Shown: positions 15,484-22,876 of the stretch, in pieces | Position numbering within the stretch: the first letter of the stretch is position 1 | How the letters are laid out: every line of letters begins with the position of its first letter | From: Promineifilum sp019695075 | Lineage (GTDB): Bacteria; Chloroflexota; Anaerolineae; Promineifilales; Promineifilaceae | Length of the DNA: 64,000 nt | NCBI GenBank assembly: GCA_026129185.1 | Contig: JAHCIO010000016.1 | Coordinates: forward strand, 33,675 to 97,674 | Direction: 5' to 3' | Made by a program: the position numbers and the translations under genes | Notes under the pieces: model-generated | What the model was told of the DNA's origin: nothing | Databases searched by the model: none | What the model saw: the letters and a program-made list of their open reading frames with translations, nothing else

Positions 15484-16659
15484 TTACAGATCGCGCGCGG
15501 CTTTGGCCAGCTTCTCGACGGCCTTTTCCAGGTCGCGCATGGCCGTGGCGATGGTGAAGCGGACGTGCCCTTCGCCGCTGCGGCCGAAAGCGCCGCCGGG
15601 CACGGAGGCGATGCCGGCCTTGTCGATGAGCGCCTCGGCCAGTTCGGCGCTCGTGCGGCGGCTGTTGGGGAAGCGGGGGAACAGGTAGAACGCGCCCTCG
15701 ATGTTGGCGCACTCCACGCCGTCAATGGCGTTCAGCGCCGGCACCATGAAGTCGCGCCGCCGCTGGTATTCGTCGCGCATGGCCCGCGTCGTGTCCTTTG
15801 GCCCCTTCAGCGCGGCCACGGCGGCGTGCATGGTGAAGTTGGCCGCCGAGGAAACGGTCTGGCTGTTCATCTGCGTGGCCAGCTTGGCGATGGGCGTCGG
15901 CGCGGCCAGCCAGCCGAGCCGCCAGCCGGTCATGGCATGGGACTTCGACAGGCCGTTGATGGTGATCGTCCGCTCGGCCATGCCCGGTTGTGCTCCCGGT
16001 GAGAGGTGCTTGCGCCCGTCGAAGATGACCGTCTCGTAAATCTCGTCGGAGATCACGTACAGATCGTTCTCCAGAGCGACTTCCACGATGGCGTCAATCT
16101 CTTCCTTGGTGATCACGCGGCCGGTGGGGTTGTTGGGCGAGTTGACCATCAGCGCCTTGGTACGCGGCGTCACCTTCGCCCGCAGCCGGTCGGCGGTGAT
16201 GCGGAAGTTGTCCTCGCCGGGCAGCGTCACGGCCACGGGCGTGCCGCCGACCAGGGCGATCATCGGCGGGTAGGACACCCATACCGGCTCCAGGTAGAGC
16301 ACTTCGTCGCCGGGGTTGAGGATGGCCGACAGGGCCAGGAACAGCGCCCACTTACCGCCGGGCGTCACGACGATGTCGCTGCCCGGCTTGACGGTGATGC
16401 CGTTGTCGGCGGCCATCTTCTCGGCGATGGCCTCCAGCAGCGGCGTAATGCCCTTCATCGGCGCGGGGTAATGGGTCGCGCCGTTCTCGATCGCCTGGAA
16501 CGCGGCGGCGGTGATGTAATCGGGCGTGTCGAAATCGGGGTCGCCGCCGGCCAGGGCGACAACGTCTTGTCCGGCAGCTTTGAGGGCCTTGGCCCGATCG
16601 CTAACCGCCAGGGTCTCGGAGGGGGGGATGCTACTGACGACGCGGGATAGTTCTTTCAT
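15484..16659 (-). CDS. PLP-dependent class I/II aminotransferase (aspartate aminotransferase-like)
   Basis: 391 residues, fold type I. Starts MKELSRVVSSIPPSETLAVS, then LAGGDPDFDTPDY (substrate loop), NSPNNPTGRVITKEE, VISDEIYETVIFDG (PLP Asp and Tyr), the Schiff-base lysine region NGLSKSHAMTGWRLGW, and SSAANFTMHAA. This is the common AspB-like group that uses aspartate or aromatic amino acids. The start at 16659 is chosen because a strong promoter ends 2-9 nt upstream; a start 25 codons earlier would overlap the promoter. Confidence 0.88.
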   Translation of the reverse strand: MKELSRVVSSIPPSETLAVSDRAKALKAAGQDVVALAGGDPDFDTPDYITAAAFQAIENGATHYPAPMKGITPLLEAIAEKMAADNGITVKPGSDIVVTPGGKWALFLALSAILNPGDEVLYLEPVWVSYPPMIALVGGTPVAVTLPGEDNFRITADRLRAKVTPRTKALMVNSPNNPTGRVITKEEIDAIVEVALENDLYVISDEIYETVIFDGRKHLSPGAQPGMAERTITINGLSKSHAMTGWRLGWLAAPTPIAKLATQMNSQTVSSAANFTMHAAVAALKGPKDTTRAMRDEYQRRRDFMVPALNAIDGVECANIEGAFYLFPRFPNSRRTSAELAEALIDKAGIASVPGGAFGRSGEGHVRFTIATAMRDLEKAVEKLAKAARDL

Positions 16660-16667
16660 GGGGGCGG

Positions 16668-16695
16668 ATTCTAACAGAATGAACAGTTTTGTCAC
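16668..16695 (-). promoter_or_regulatory. Promoter of the aminotransferase gene, leaderless geometry
   Basis: Minus strand GTGACA (16695-16690), a 16-bp spacer, then TGTTAGAAT with -10 TAGAAT (16673-16668). The expected start is at 16661-16662 and the ATG at 16659. The mRNA would have a leader of 0-3 nt. Confidence 0.65.
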
Positions 16696-16999
16696 TGTGC
16701 AAGGAGATGCGGTTTGTGGCCCGTATGATAGCAATGCTACCTAATAGATAGAGGGGACATCGATAGCTGTTTTCTCCATAATGCCTGAAGGTAATGCCGC
16801 CAACCGATCCTTTTGCCCAACTTGATCTAGCTTGGATTGGCGACGGTCTTGTTTGGTATGGCGCAATTTGTCGTTCATGGGATCATTATTAATCGGAAAA
16901 TGCGATCCCTCTATCCGTTCGATCAAAGTGAAATGGAGCGTTTCCACGTACAGGAAAGAGTCGCCAAGCTATTAGCCAGGTAAATTTTTCAAGGTCTCT
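16696..16999. other. AT-richer gap without a recognisable gene
   Basis: About 300 bp of lower GC than the flanks. It holds a minus-strand frame of 68 codons (16741-16947) and a plus-strand frame of 27 codons (16900-16983), neither resembling a known family nor having a clear ribosome binding site. It must contain the promoter of the ABC transporter that starts at 17000. Confidence 0.5.
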
Positions 17000-17908
17000 A
17001 TGAGCCAACCCATCATCGAAACCAATGACCTGTCCGTCTACTATGGCCGGCAGCGCGGCATCCACGCGCTGAATATGACCGTCGAGCCGGGCGAGGTGTA
17101 TGGCTTTCTCGGCCCCAACGGGGCCGGCAAAACCACCACCCTGCGCGTCCTGCTCGACATCATCCGGCCGACAGCCGGCCGCGCCGCCGTCTTCGGTCTG
17201 GACTGCCACCGCGACGGCGTGGCGATCCGGCGGCGCGTCGGCTATATCCCCGGCGAACTGATGCTCTACACGCAGTTGCGGGCCGAGGAGTACCTCGATA
17301 TGGTCACTCGCGTCGGCGGCGGCCAGAGCGACCCGGACTACCGCCGCCGCCTCTGCGCGCTGCTCGACCTGGACCCGCGCCGCCCGATGCACACCTATTC
17401 GCGCGGCAACAAACAGAAGGTCGGCCTGGTGGCGGCCTTCATGCGCCGGCCGGACTTGCTCATTCTCGACGAGCCGACCAGCGGCCTCGACCCGCTCATC
17501 CAGCAGAATGTCCTCGACCTGGTGCGCGAGGCCCGCGCCGACGGCCGCACCGTCCTCTTTTCCTCCCACGTCCTGCCGGAGGTGCAGGCGGTCTGCGACC
17601 GCGTCGGCATCATCCGCGACGGGCAGATCGTGGCCACGGAGAAGGTTGAGCAACTCCTCAAGAGCCGGCTCCAGCGCCTGCACATCCGCTTTGCCCAGAT
17701 GCCGCCGGCCGGCGCGCTCGATGGCGATGGCGTCACCGAGCTTGACCGGGTGGGCGACAGCGTCACCTTCGAGGTGCGCGCCAATCTGAACCGGCTGTTG
17801 GCCCAGGCGGTGGCCTATGACGTGCTGGAACTGGACAACGAACAGGTGACGCTGGAAGAGATCTTCATGACCTACTACAGCCGCAACGGAGGCGCGCGCC
17901 ATGATTGA
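17000..17908 (+). CDS. ABC-2 type transporter ATP-binding protein
   Basis: 302 residues. Walker A FLGPNGAGKTTTLRVLL (about residues 37-53), Q-loop VGYIPGELMLY, signature YSRGNKQKVGLVAAFMRR, Walker B LLILDEPTSGLDP, and H-loop LFSSHVLPE, followed by a 90-residue C-terminal domain of the drug/antibiotic-exporter type. It overlaps the permease gene by 8 bp, making a two-gene exporter. The signature SRGNKQK is the variant usual in this ABC-2 subfamily. Substrate unknown. Confidence 0.9.
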   Translation: MSQPIIETNDLSVYYGRQRGIHALNMTVEPGEVYGFLGPNGAGKTTTLRVLLDIIRPTAGRAAVFGLDCHRDGVAIRRRVGYIPGELMLYTQLRAEEYLDMVTRVGGGQSDPDYRRRLCALLDLDPRRPMHTYSRGNKQKVGLVAAFMRRPDLLILDEPTSGLDPLIQQNVLDLVREARADGRTVLFSSHVLPEVQAVCDRVGIIRDGQIVATEKVEQLLKSRLQRLHIRFAQMPPAGALDGDGVTELDRVGDSVTFEVRANLNRLLAQAVAYDVLELDNEQVTLEEIFMTYYSRNGGARHD

Positions 17909-18725
17909 CCTGCTACGACACGAGTTGCGCGTCCGGCGCGGAAGCTTCATCGGCTGGGCCTTGGGGCTGGCATTCTTCTGCTCCATCTACACCCTCATCT
18001 ACCCCAACCTGCCGGCCGAAGTGCGCGAGATCGACCCGCGCGCCCTGGCCCTGCTCGAATCGATCGGCATCCAGACGTTCGCCACTTTCGAGGGCTTCAT
18101 TCTGGGGACGCTGTTCAACTTCCTGCCCCTGTTGGTGGGGCTGTTTGGCGTGGTTGTCGGCGCGGGAGCGCTGGGCGGGGAGGAAGACGACGGCACGCTG
18201 GAGCTGCTGGCGGCGCTGCCCATCTCGCGGGTGCAGCTCGTTCTGGTCAAGACACTGGCGTTGGCTATCGGCGCGGCGCTGGTCATCCTGTTCGACGGCC
18301 TGGTTGCCGCCGGCGTCTTCAGCCTGTTGGGGCTGGACACGCCGGTGACGGCGCTGGATATGTTCCTGACCGTGCAAAGCATGTGGGTGATGGCCTTTGT
18401 CTTCCTGGCCATCGGCCTGTTCCTGGGCGCGTACCTGCCCAACCACGGCATGGCTCTGGGCGTGGCATTGGCGGCGCTGTTCACCAGCTTCTTCGGCGAC
18501 AACCTGGCCGGCATGGCCCCCGTGCTGGAGCCGTTGCAGCCCTTTCTGCCGCACTACCACTACGAGAGCGTCATCCACATGCTGACCGGTGACGTGGCCT
18601 GGCGGGAAATTGGCATCCTCGTGGCCATTGGCGTGGGCTTTGTGTTCCTGGCCGTGCTCAGCTTCCGGCGGCGCAACCTGACCGTGGGGGCGTGGCCGTG
18701 GCAGCGGCCGCGGATGGCGGGATAG
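17901..18725 (+). CDS. ABC-2 type transporter permease
   Basis: 274 residues, six membrane segments (e.g. FIGWALGLAFFCSIYTLIYP, FLPLLVGLFGVVVGAGALGG, LALAIGAALVILFDGLVAAG). After segment 2 comes GGEEDDGTLELLAALPISR, the cytoplasmic coupling region of ABC-2 exporters. It partners the ATPase whose end it overlaps. Its stop lies 3 bp from the stop of the convergent nuclease-like gene, inside repeat sequence. Confidence 0.87.
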   Translation: MIDLLRHELRVRRGSFIGWALGLAFFCSIYTLIYPNLPAEVREIDPRALALLESIGIQTFATFEGFILGTLFNFLPLLVGLFGVVVGAGALGGEEDDGTLELLAALPISRVQLVLVKTLALAIGAALVILFDGLVAAGVFSLLGLDTPVTALDMFLTVQSMWVMAFVFLAIGLFLGAYLPNHGMALGVALAALFTSFFGDNLAGMAPVLEPLQPFLPHYHYESVIHMLTGDVAWREIGILVAIGVGFVFLAVLSFRRRNLTVGAWPWQRPRMAG

Positions 18726-18749
18726 GGGTTAGGGGGTAGGGGCTAGAGA
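18722..18749. repeat. TAGGGGTTAGGGGGTAGGGG repeat spanning two convergent stops
   Basis: Single-arm copy of the 15345-15483 family. It supplies the last codons (SLAPTP-stop) of the minus-strand gene. Confidence 0.75.
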
Positions 18750-19442
18750 GCGATACAGGTTTGCCCGCCCGCGCTTGCCCGCCGCGACCAGCAAGCCCAT
18801 CGCCCGCAGGGCATACGTCGCCTTGCCGGCCAGAGCGGGGGCGCAGGACAGGGCGGCAGCCAGGTCGGCGTTGCTGAACGGCTGGGGCAGGCCGGGCGGC
18901 AGCAGGGCCAGGTAGTCGGCCGGCCCGGCCAGCACGGCCGAACCCTCAACGCCCAGCAGCCGCCGGTCGATCAGGCTCCAGTGGCTGCGCCGCCAACTGC
19001 CCTGGCCGTCGTCGCGCCAGAGTTGTTCCTCGCGCACCAGCAACGCCTCGATAGTCAGGTTGGGGTGGGTGGCCAGGTCGGGGATGCGCACCAGCTCCTT
19101 GAAGATGTCGCGGACGGCGGCGCGCTTGGGCGACTTGCGGCGCGTCTGGCGGCCGTCGCGGGCCTCGCGGACGATCCAACGCTCGGCCGGTAGGGGATGA
19201 ACCAGGCGGATGGGGTGGCCGTCATCGAGCAGGCGGCGCAATTTCGGCCGCAGGGCGTAGAGGTGGCGGGTCTGAATCTCGATCAACAGATCGCCGCGAA
19301 CGATGTCGATGACGTAGCGGCCGAGCTTGACCTCGAACTGGTCGCCGGGCTGGGCCAGGTACTCCTTCAGCGCGGCGTGGAGGGAGCGCTCGGCCAGTTG
19401 GCCGATTGAGCGGGAAGGGCTGCCTTGGTCCAATTGACTCAT
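18729..19442 (-). CDS. Conserved protein with nuclease-like N-terminal pattern
   Basis: 237 residues. The N-terminal half reads FEVKLGRYVIDIVRGD and LLIEIQTRHLYALRPKL, a D ... ExQ arrangement like PD-(D/E)xK nuclease cores. Next is RLVHPLPAERWIVRE, a basic RRKSPKRAAVRDIFKELVRIP stretch, and a winged-helix-like tail. Similar proteins are annotated only as domains of unknown function (DUF8091-like, from memory). The start at 19442 is set by ATGA overlap with the membrane gene upstream; a frame extending to 19925 is out-of-frame translation of that gene. The C-terminal residues come from a repeat. Nuclease activity is an inference. Confidence 0.6.
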   Translation of the reverse strand: MSQLDQGSPSRSIGQLAERSLHAALKEYLAQPGDQFEVKLGRYVIDIVRGDLLIEIQTRHLYALRPKLRRLLDDGHPIRLVHPLPAERWIVREARDGRQTRRKSPKRAAVRDIFKELVRIPDLATHPNLTIEALLVREEQLWRDDGQGSWRRSHWSLIDRRLLGVEGSAVLAGPADYLALLPPGLPQPFSNADLAAALSCAPALAGKATYALRAMGLLVAAGKRGRANLYRSLAPTP

Positions 19443-20086
19443 TCTGCTTGCGTTCCCGCAGGCTCGGCCAGCCCAGGCTCCGGCAACCACAGCAGAACAC
19501 CCTGCCAGATGCCCATCACCATAAGTAGCACCAAGACCGTGCCTTCCAGAGTGGGAAACTGATATACGAAGAGGGCCACCGCCCCGGCGACACCGTAGAT
19601 TGCACTCAAAGCTCGGGGCAGCCGGCGTGAAGTCCAGCCCGCCGATCCGATCAACAGCAGCGCCCACCCCAGGAAATGGCAGGCCGCTCCGATCAGGCCC
19701 GTGATAAGGGTTGTCCATACGGTCAGAACCGCCGAGGATTCCTCCAGGCGCAGTTCGGGATGGATCATATGGTAGTGACGGTTCGCGGCCCGAATGCAGG
19801 CGACGACGACGAGCATACCGGCCGCAGCCAGAGCAATGAGAAAGGCCAGGGTCATGCGGCGCGGGGCGCGTTCGCCCATGCGCTCGCGGAGCGCGTAGAC
19901 CGCCGCAACCAGACTGACCGCCCACACCGGGCCGTACAGAAAATCAGCCAGAGAGTAGGCAAATGACCCCATCATGTCGCGCAAGTTGCCGGCTAAGTAG
20001 ATCAAATGCGCGACGGGAATGGACACGGCCATCAGGAAGGAAGCCAACCCACCGTATTTTTGCGGTGTCACCGCTGAACGCCTCAT
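19439..20086 (-). CDS. Six-segment membrane protein, uncharacterised
   Basis: 215 residues with about six membrane segments: LASFLMAVSIPVAHLIYLAG, FLYGPVWAVSLVAAVYAL, MTLAFLIALAAAGMLVVVAC, VLTVWTTLITGLIGAACHFL, ALLLIGSAG and ALFVYQF ... VLLLMVMGIWQGVLLW. No catalytic motif is evident. It is co-translated with the nuclease-like gene downstream and divergent from the padR gene, sharing its 145-bp upstream region. Confidence 0.6.
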   Translation of the reverse strand: MRRSAVTPQKYGGLASFLMAVSIPVAHLIYLAGNLRDMMGSFAYSLADFLYGPVWAVSLVAAVYALRERMGERAPRRMTLAFLIALAAAGMLVVVACIRAANRHYHMIHPELRLEESSAVLTVWTTLITGLIGAACHFLGWALLLIGSAGWTSRRLPRALSAIYGVAGAVALFVYQFPTLEGTVLVLLMVMGIWQGVLLWLPEPGLAEPAGTQAE

Positions 20087-20141
20087 TCGTCACAAGTTTA
20101 CCATCTTCTTCTCAACTCTCTTTTTCGACTGTAGAAGCTCT

Positions 20142-20202
20142 CTTGACAAATGTCAAGCCACCGTTTATTATATGACTAATCACATATGACTAGTCGTATA
20201 TA
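20142..20202 (+). promoter_or_regulatory. padR promoter with overlapping operator dyads
   Basis: TTGACA (20143-20148), a 17-bp spacer, then TATTAT (20166-20171). CTTGACA-AA-TGTCAAG (20142-20157) is a perfect dyad over the -35 box. Two copies of ATATGACTA (from 20170 and 20184) lie downstream of the -10, the second within an ACTAGT-centred imperfect palindrome, as expected for PadR autorepression. Confidence 0.65.
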
Positions 20203-20230
20203 GCTCTGATTCAAGCACCAGGATTCTGAA

Positions 20231-20818
20231 ATGTCACTGAAACACGCCATTCTCGGCTTTCTCTCCTACAAGCCATTGTCCGGGTATGACCTGAAGAAGG
20301 CTTTCGACAATTCGGTGCGCCACTTCTGGCCGGCCGATCAAAGCCAAATCTACCGCACGCTGGCCCAGTTGACGGCCGAAGGGCTGGTCGAACGCGCCGC
20401 CGACGGCGAAGGGCCGCGCGATCGCCATCCATATCACATTACCGCCACGGGCCTGTCCGAGCTGCGGCAGTGGTTGGTGGCTTCTTCGCCGCCGCAGGAT
20501 GACCGCAACCCATTCCTGATCAAGGTTTTCTTCGCCGCCACGCTCGGCGGCGGGGAGGCGCTGGCGCTCCTGGCCGAGCACCGCGCGGCCATCCGTGAAC
20601 AGGCGAGCCTGTTCACCGGCCTTTACCAGCAGATGCTGACGCTGCGCGAGGCCGCGCCCAACCCGGAGGTCTTCTTTTTCAGCATGCTGACATTGGAATA
20701 CGTGCTCTCGCTCGCGCCGGGCTATTTGCGTTGGTTGGATTCAGCCATCGATCGTCTCGAGCGAGGCGACTACACCCCCGCCGATCTGTCGGAGCACCTT
20801 GCCGGAGGCTTGAGATGA
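20231..20818 (+). CDS. PadR family transcriptional regulator
   Basis: 195 residues. The N-terminal PadR winged helix reads MSLKHAILGFLSYKPLSGYD, SQIYRTLAQLTAEGLV and a wing RHPYHITATGLSEL. The C-terminal half is the Vir_act_alpha_C dimerisation region (KVFFAATLGGGEALALLAEH, FFFSMLTLEYVLSLAPGYLRWL). It likely represses itself and the co-translated CPBP protease gene (ATGA overlap at 20815) by binding dyads around its own promoter. Ligand unknown. Confidence 0.9.
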   Translation: MSLKHAILGFLSYKPLSGYDLKKAFDNSVRHFWPADQSQIYRTLAQLTAEGLVERAADGEGPRDRHPYHITATGLSELRQWLVASSPPQDDRNPFLIKVFFAATLGGGEALALLAEHRAAIREQASLFTGLYQQMLTLREAAPNPEVFFFSMLTLEYVLSLAPGYLRWLDSAIDRLERGDYTPADLSEHLAGGLR

Positions 20819-21594
20819 TCATTCGCGTTGTTGTGTTCTACGTCCTGACCTTGCTGTTCACCGTCCTGCTGGCCGGCTTGCAACAGGTAACCGGCCTGGA
20901 TACGATGCGCCTGACCTTGCCCCAATGGGGGCCGGGGCTGGCGGCGCTGGTGATGCTGGTGCTGTTCCGGCGCGACGGGTTTCGCCTGTCGCTTTCGGGC
21001 AAGGGTATTTCGCCGCTCCGGCTGCTGGCGGCGTTGCTGATTCCCGCGGGCGTGGGTCTGGTCGTCTACGCCATTGTGCGGCCCGGCCCGGACGTGGCCG
21101 CGCCATCCTGGCAGCTCATGCTGCCCGGAATGGCCATCGGCGCGTTGGGCGAGGAACTGGGCTGGCGCGGCTACCTGCACAAGCGGATCGATCCGGCGCT
21201 GCGCCCGCTGGTCTCAACGGCGCTCGTCGGCGTGCTATGGGCCTTTTTTCACATGGGTCTCTGGGCCAATGGCGTCGCCTACATGGCTCTGTTCATCGTG
21301 CTGGCCATTAGCTATTCCATCGTCCTGTACTGGCTTCTGGAAGGCACGCGCTTCAACGTCGGGCTGGCCGCGCTTTTCCACCTGGGGATCAACGTCGCCA
21401 ACCTGCCGTTCCTGGGGATCATCAGTGGCGTTGGATTGCGGTTCATCCTCGTCAACGCCGTTGTCTGGGCGGCCCTGGCCGCCGTCGTAGTGTTCCGGCG
21501 GCGCGACCTGTTCTTGCAGCGCGGGCCGTTGGCCGCGGCGACAGCAAAGGTTGATGCCCGGTTGACCGGCGACGGGCCGCCGGCGGCGGGGTGA
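20815..21594 (+). CDS. CPBP family intramembrane metalloprotease
   Basis: 259 residues, about eight membrane segments. CPBP (Abi/Rce1-like) motifs are all present: GALGEELGWRGYL (EExxxR), WAFFHMGLWAN (FxxxH-type) and ALFHLGINVANLP (HxxxN). These proteases sit in the membrane and serve in CAAX-type processing, bacteriocin immunity or signalling. The start at 20815 overlaps the padR stop by ATGA. Control by the adjacent PadR is inferred from coupling. Confidence 0.87.
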   Translation: MIIRVVVFYVLTLLFTVLLAGLQQVTGLDTMRLTLPQWGPGLAALVMLVLFRRDGFRLSLSGKGISPLRLLAALLIPAGVGLVVYAIVRPGPDVAAPSWQLMLPGMAIGALGEELGWRGYLHKRIDPALRPLVSTALVGVLWAFFHMGLWANGVAYMALFIVLAISYSIVLYWLLEGTRFNVGLAALFHLGINVANLPFLGIISGVGLRFILVNAVVWAALAAVVVFRRRDLFLQRGPLAAATAKVDARLTGDGPPAAG

Positions 21595-21628
21595 GGCTGA
21601 GCATCTGCCGACGGACGTGGTCGTGCAG

Positions 21629-21634
21629 TATAAT
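21629..21634 (+). promoter_or_regulatory. -10 box TATAAT 6 nt before DUF4287 start
   Basis: Perfect TATAAT, then ataggccc-type spacing to ATG 21641. The predicted transcript begins at the start codon (leaderless). Confidence 0.55.
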
Positions 21635-21640
21635 AGGCCC

Positions 21641-21931
21641 ATGTCATTCCAAGCCTACCTGGACAATATCGAAGCGAAGACGGGCAAGACGCCCAACGAG
21701 TTTATCGAACTGGCGAAGGCCAAGGGCTACGACCAGCCCGACGTCAAGGCCGGTGTCATTGTCGATTGGCTGAAGCAGGATTTTGGCCTGGGGCGCGGCC
21801 ACGCCATGGCCCTTGTGTACGTCATCAAGAACGGGCCGGAGATCGGCGATAAGCACGTCGGCACAACGGGAACCCACCGCGACGAAGCGAACGTGCTGAA
21901 ACTGGACGGCAAGGACAGCCAATCAGGCTAG
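21641..21931 (+). CDS. DUF4287 domain protein
   Basis: 96 residues. MSFQAYLDNIEAKTGKTPNE, FIELAKAKGYDQPDVKAGVI and DWLKQDFGLGRGHAMALVYV match the DUF4287 helical domain found alone or fused to DUF5655. The fold is small and soluble, and the role is unknown. There is no ribosome binding site; a perfect TATAAT lies 6 nt upstream, so a leaderless mRNA is likely. It is followed 10 bp later by a DUF2200 gene, a pairing of two small housekeeping-like unknowns. Confidence 0.85.
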   Translation: MSFQAYLDNIEAKTGKTPNEFIELAKAKGYDQPDVKAGVIVDWLKQDFGLGRGHAMALVYVIKNGPEIGDKHVGTTGTHRDEANVLKLDGKDSQSG

Positions 21932-21941
21932 GATGGGAACC

Positions 21942-22292
21942 ATGACCAAACCCCGCATCTACACCATGAGTTTTGCCAGAGTCTACCCCGAGTACGTGGC
22001 CAAGGCGGAAAGGAAGGGGCGCACCCAGGCCGAAGTCGATGAGATCATTCTCTGGCTGACCGGCTACAGCCGCGCAGGGCTGGACGCCCAGTTGGAAAAG
22101 CAGACCGACATTGAAACCTTCATCGCCGAAGCGCCGCAACTCAACCCGTCGCGGGCGCTCATCAAGGGCGTGGTCTGCGGTGTGCGCGTGGAAGATATCG
22201 CCGAGCCAACGATGCGGGAGATTCGCTACCTCGATAAGCTCATCGACGAGTTGGCCAAGGGCAAGGCGATGGACAAAATTCTGCGACAGTAG
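21942..22292 (+). CDS. DUF2200 domain protein
   Basis: 116 residues. RIYTMSFARVYPEYVAKAER, TQAEVDEIILWLTGY, DIETFIAEAPQLNPSRALIK and VRVEDIAEPTMREIRYLDKL match DUF2200 over nearly full length. The SF..VYP..V pattern is typical. An in-frame ATG three codons earlier is possible, but 21942 follows AGGATGGG. Role unknown. Confidence 0.87.
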   Translation: MTKPRIYTMSFARVYPEYVAKAERKGRTQAEVDEIILWLTGYSRAGLDAQLEKQTDIETFIAEAPQLNPSRALIKGVVCGVRVEDIAEPTMREIRYLDKLIDELAKGKAMDKILRQ

Positions 22293-22324
22293 CTTTCTGG
22301 CCACTACCGCGGTGGCTCGCCCGC

Positions 22325-22876
22325 CTACGGGCACGGGGCGGCCAGTTGTTCGGCCGTCGCCGGTTGAAAGACAAGCTCCATCGTCGGCTCGGCCACACCG
22401 GACTGGGAAATGTGCTGGCCGGTGGGGTCATAGCTGTAGCGGCCGTTCAGCGTCAGTGTCGGCCCCTCCTCGTCCCACTGCCCGCCATCGATGTAGGTGA
22501 TCCACACCGGGTCCTCCAGGCTCTGGGCGAAGCCAAACGCCTCCACCGTCCCGCCGCGGTCCAGCGCGCCGGACACGCCCAGTTCCTCGACCACGCCGCC
22601 CACACACGAACGCCCCGTGCCCCGCAGATTCTCCCCGCTGGCGTGGGTGTCATCCTCGGAGCTATAGAAGTCCAGGCTCATCACCAGCCAGCCCGTCGCC
22701 CCCTCGGCCAGCGCGACCGGCGCGTACCAGTCACCCATCGGCGTCTCTCCGCCGAGGCTCCACGGCGTGTCAATCAAGCGGATGCCGCGGTCGATGACCA
22801 GCGCGGCCAGAAGGAGCGCCGCCAGGATAACTACATTGCGGATCAGGCGGCTCTTGCCACTGCCCGAAGTCGTCAT
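22325..22876 (-). CDS. Membrane-anchored exported protein, uncharacterised
   Basis: 183 residues: short basic N-terminus (SGSGKSRLIRNV), one membrane anchor (VVILAALLLAALVIDRGI) and an extracytoplasmic domain of about 150 residues rich in Gly, Glu and Asp, with two Cys (CVGG; terminal APCP). No family recognised. It overlaps the dehydratase-like gene upstream by ATGA, so it is co-translated with it, though nothing in its sequence suggests a shared function. Confidence 0.6.
   Translation of the reverse strand: MTTSGSGKSRLIRNVVILAALLLAALVIDRGIRLIDTPWSLGGETPMGDWYAPVALAEGATGWLVMSLDFYSSEDDTHASGENLRGTGRSCVGGVVEELGVSGALDRGGTVEAFGFAQSLEDPVWITYIDGGQWDEEGPTLTLNGRYSYDPTGQHISQSGVAEPTMELVFQPATAEQLAAPCP

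Noticed and set aside
16741..16947. A 68-codon minus-strand frame in the AT-richer gap
   Set aside because: No family, no ribosome binding site, no operon context. It may be a decayed gene but cannot be supported.
16889..17986. A 365-codon minus-strand frame opposite the ABC ATPase
   Set aside because: Antisense shadow of a Walker-motif gene; no recognisable domain.
18729..19925. Longer form of the nuclease-like protein starting at 19925
   Set aside because: The added 161 residues are out-of-frame translation of the upstream membrane gene; the ATGA overlap at 19442 gives a natural start.
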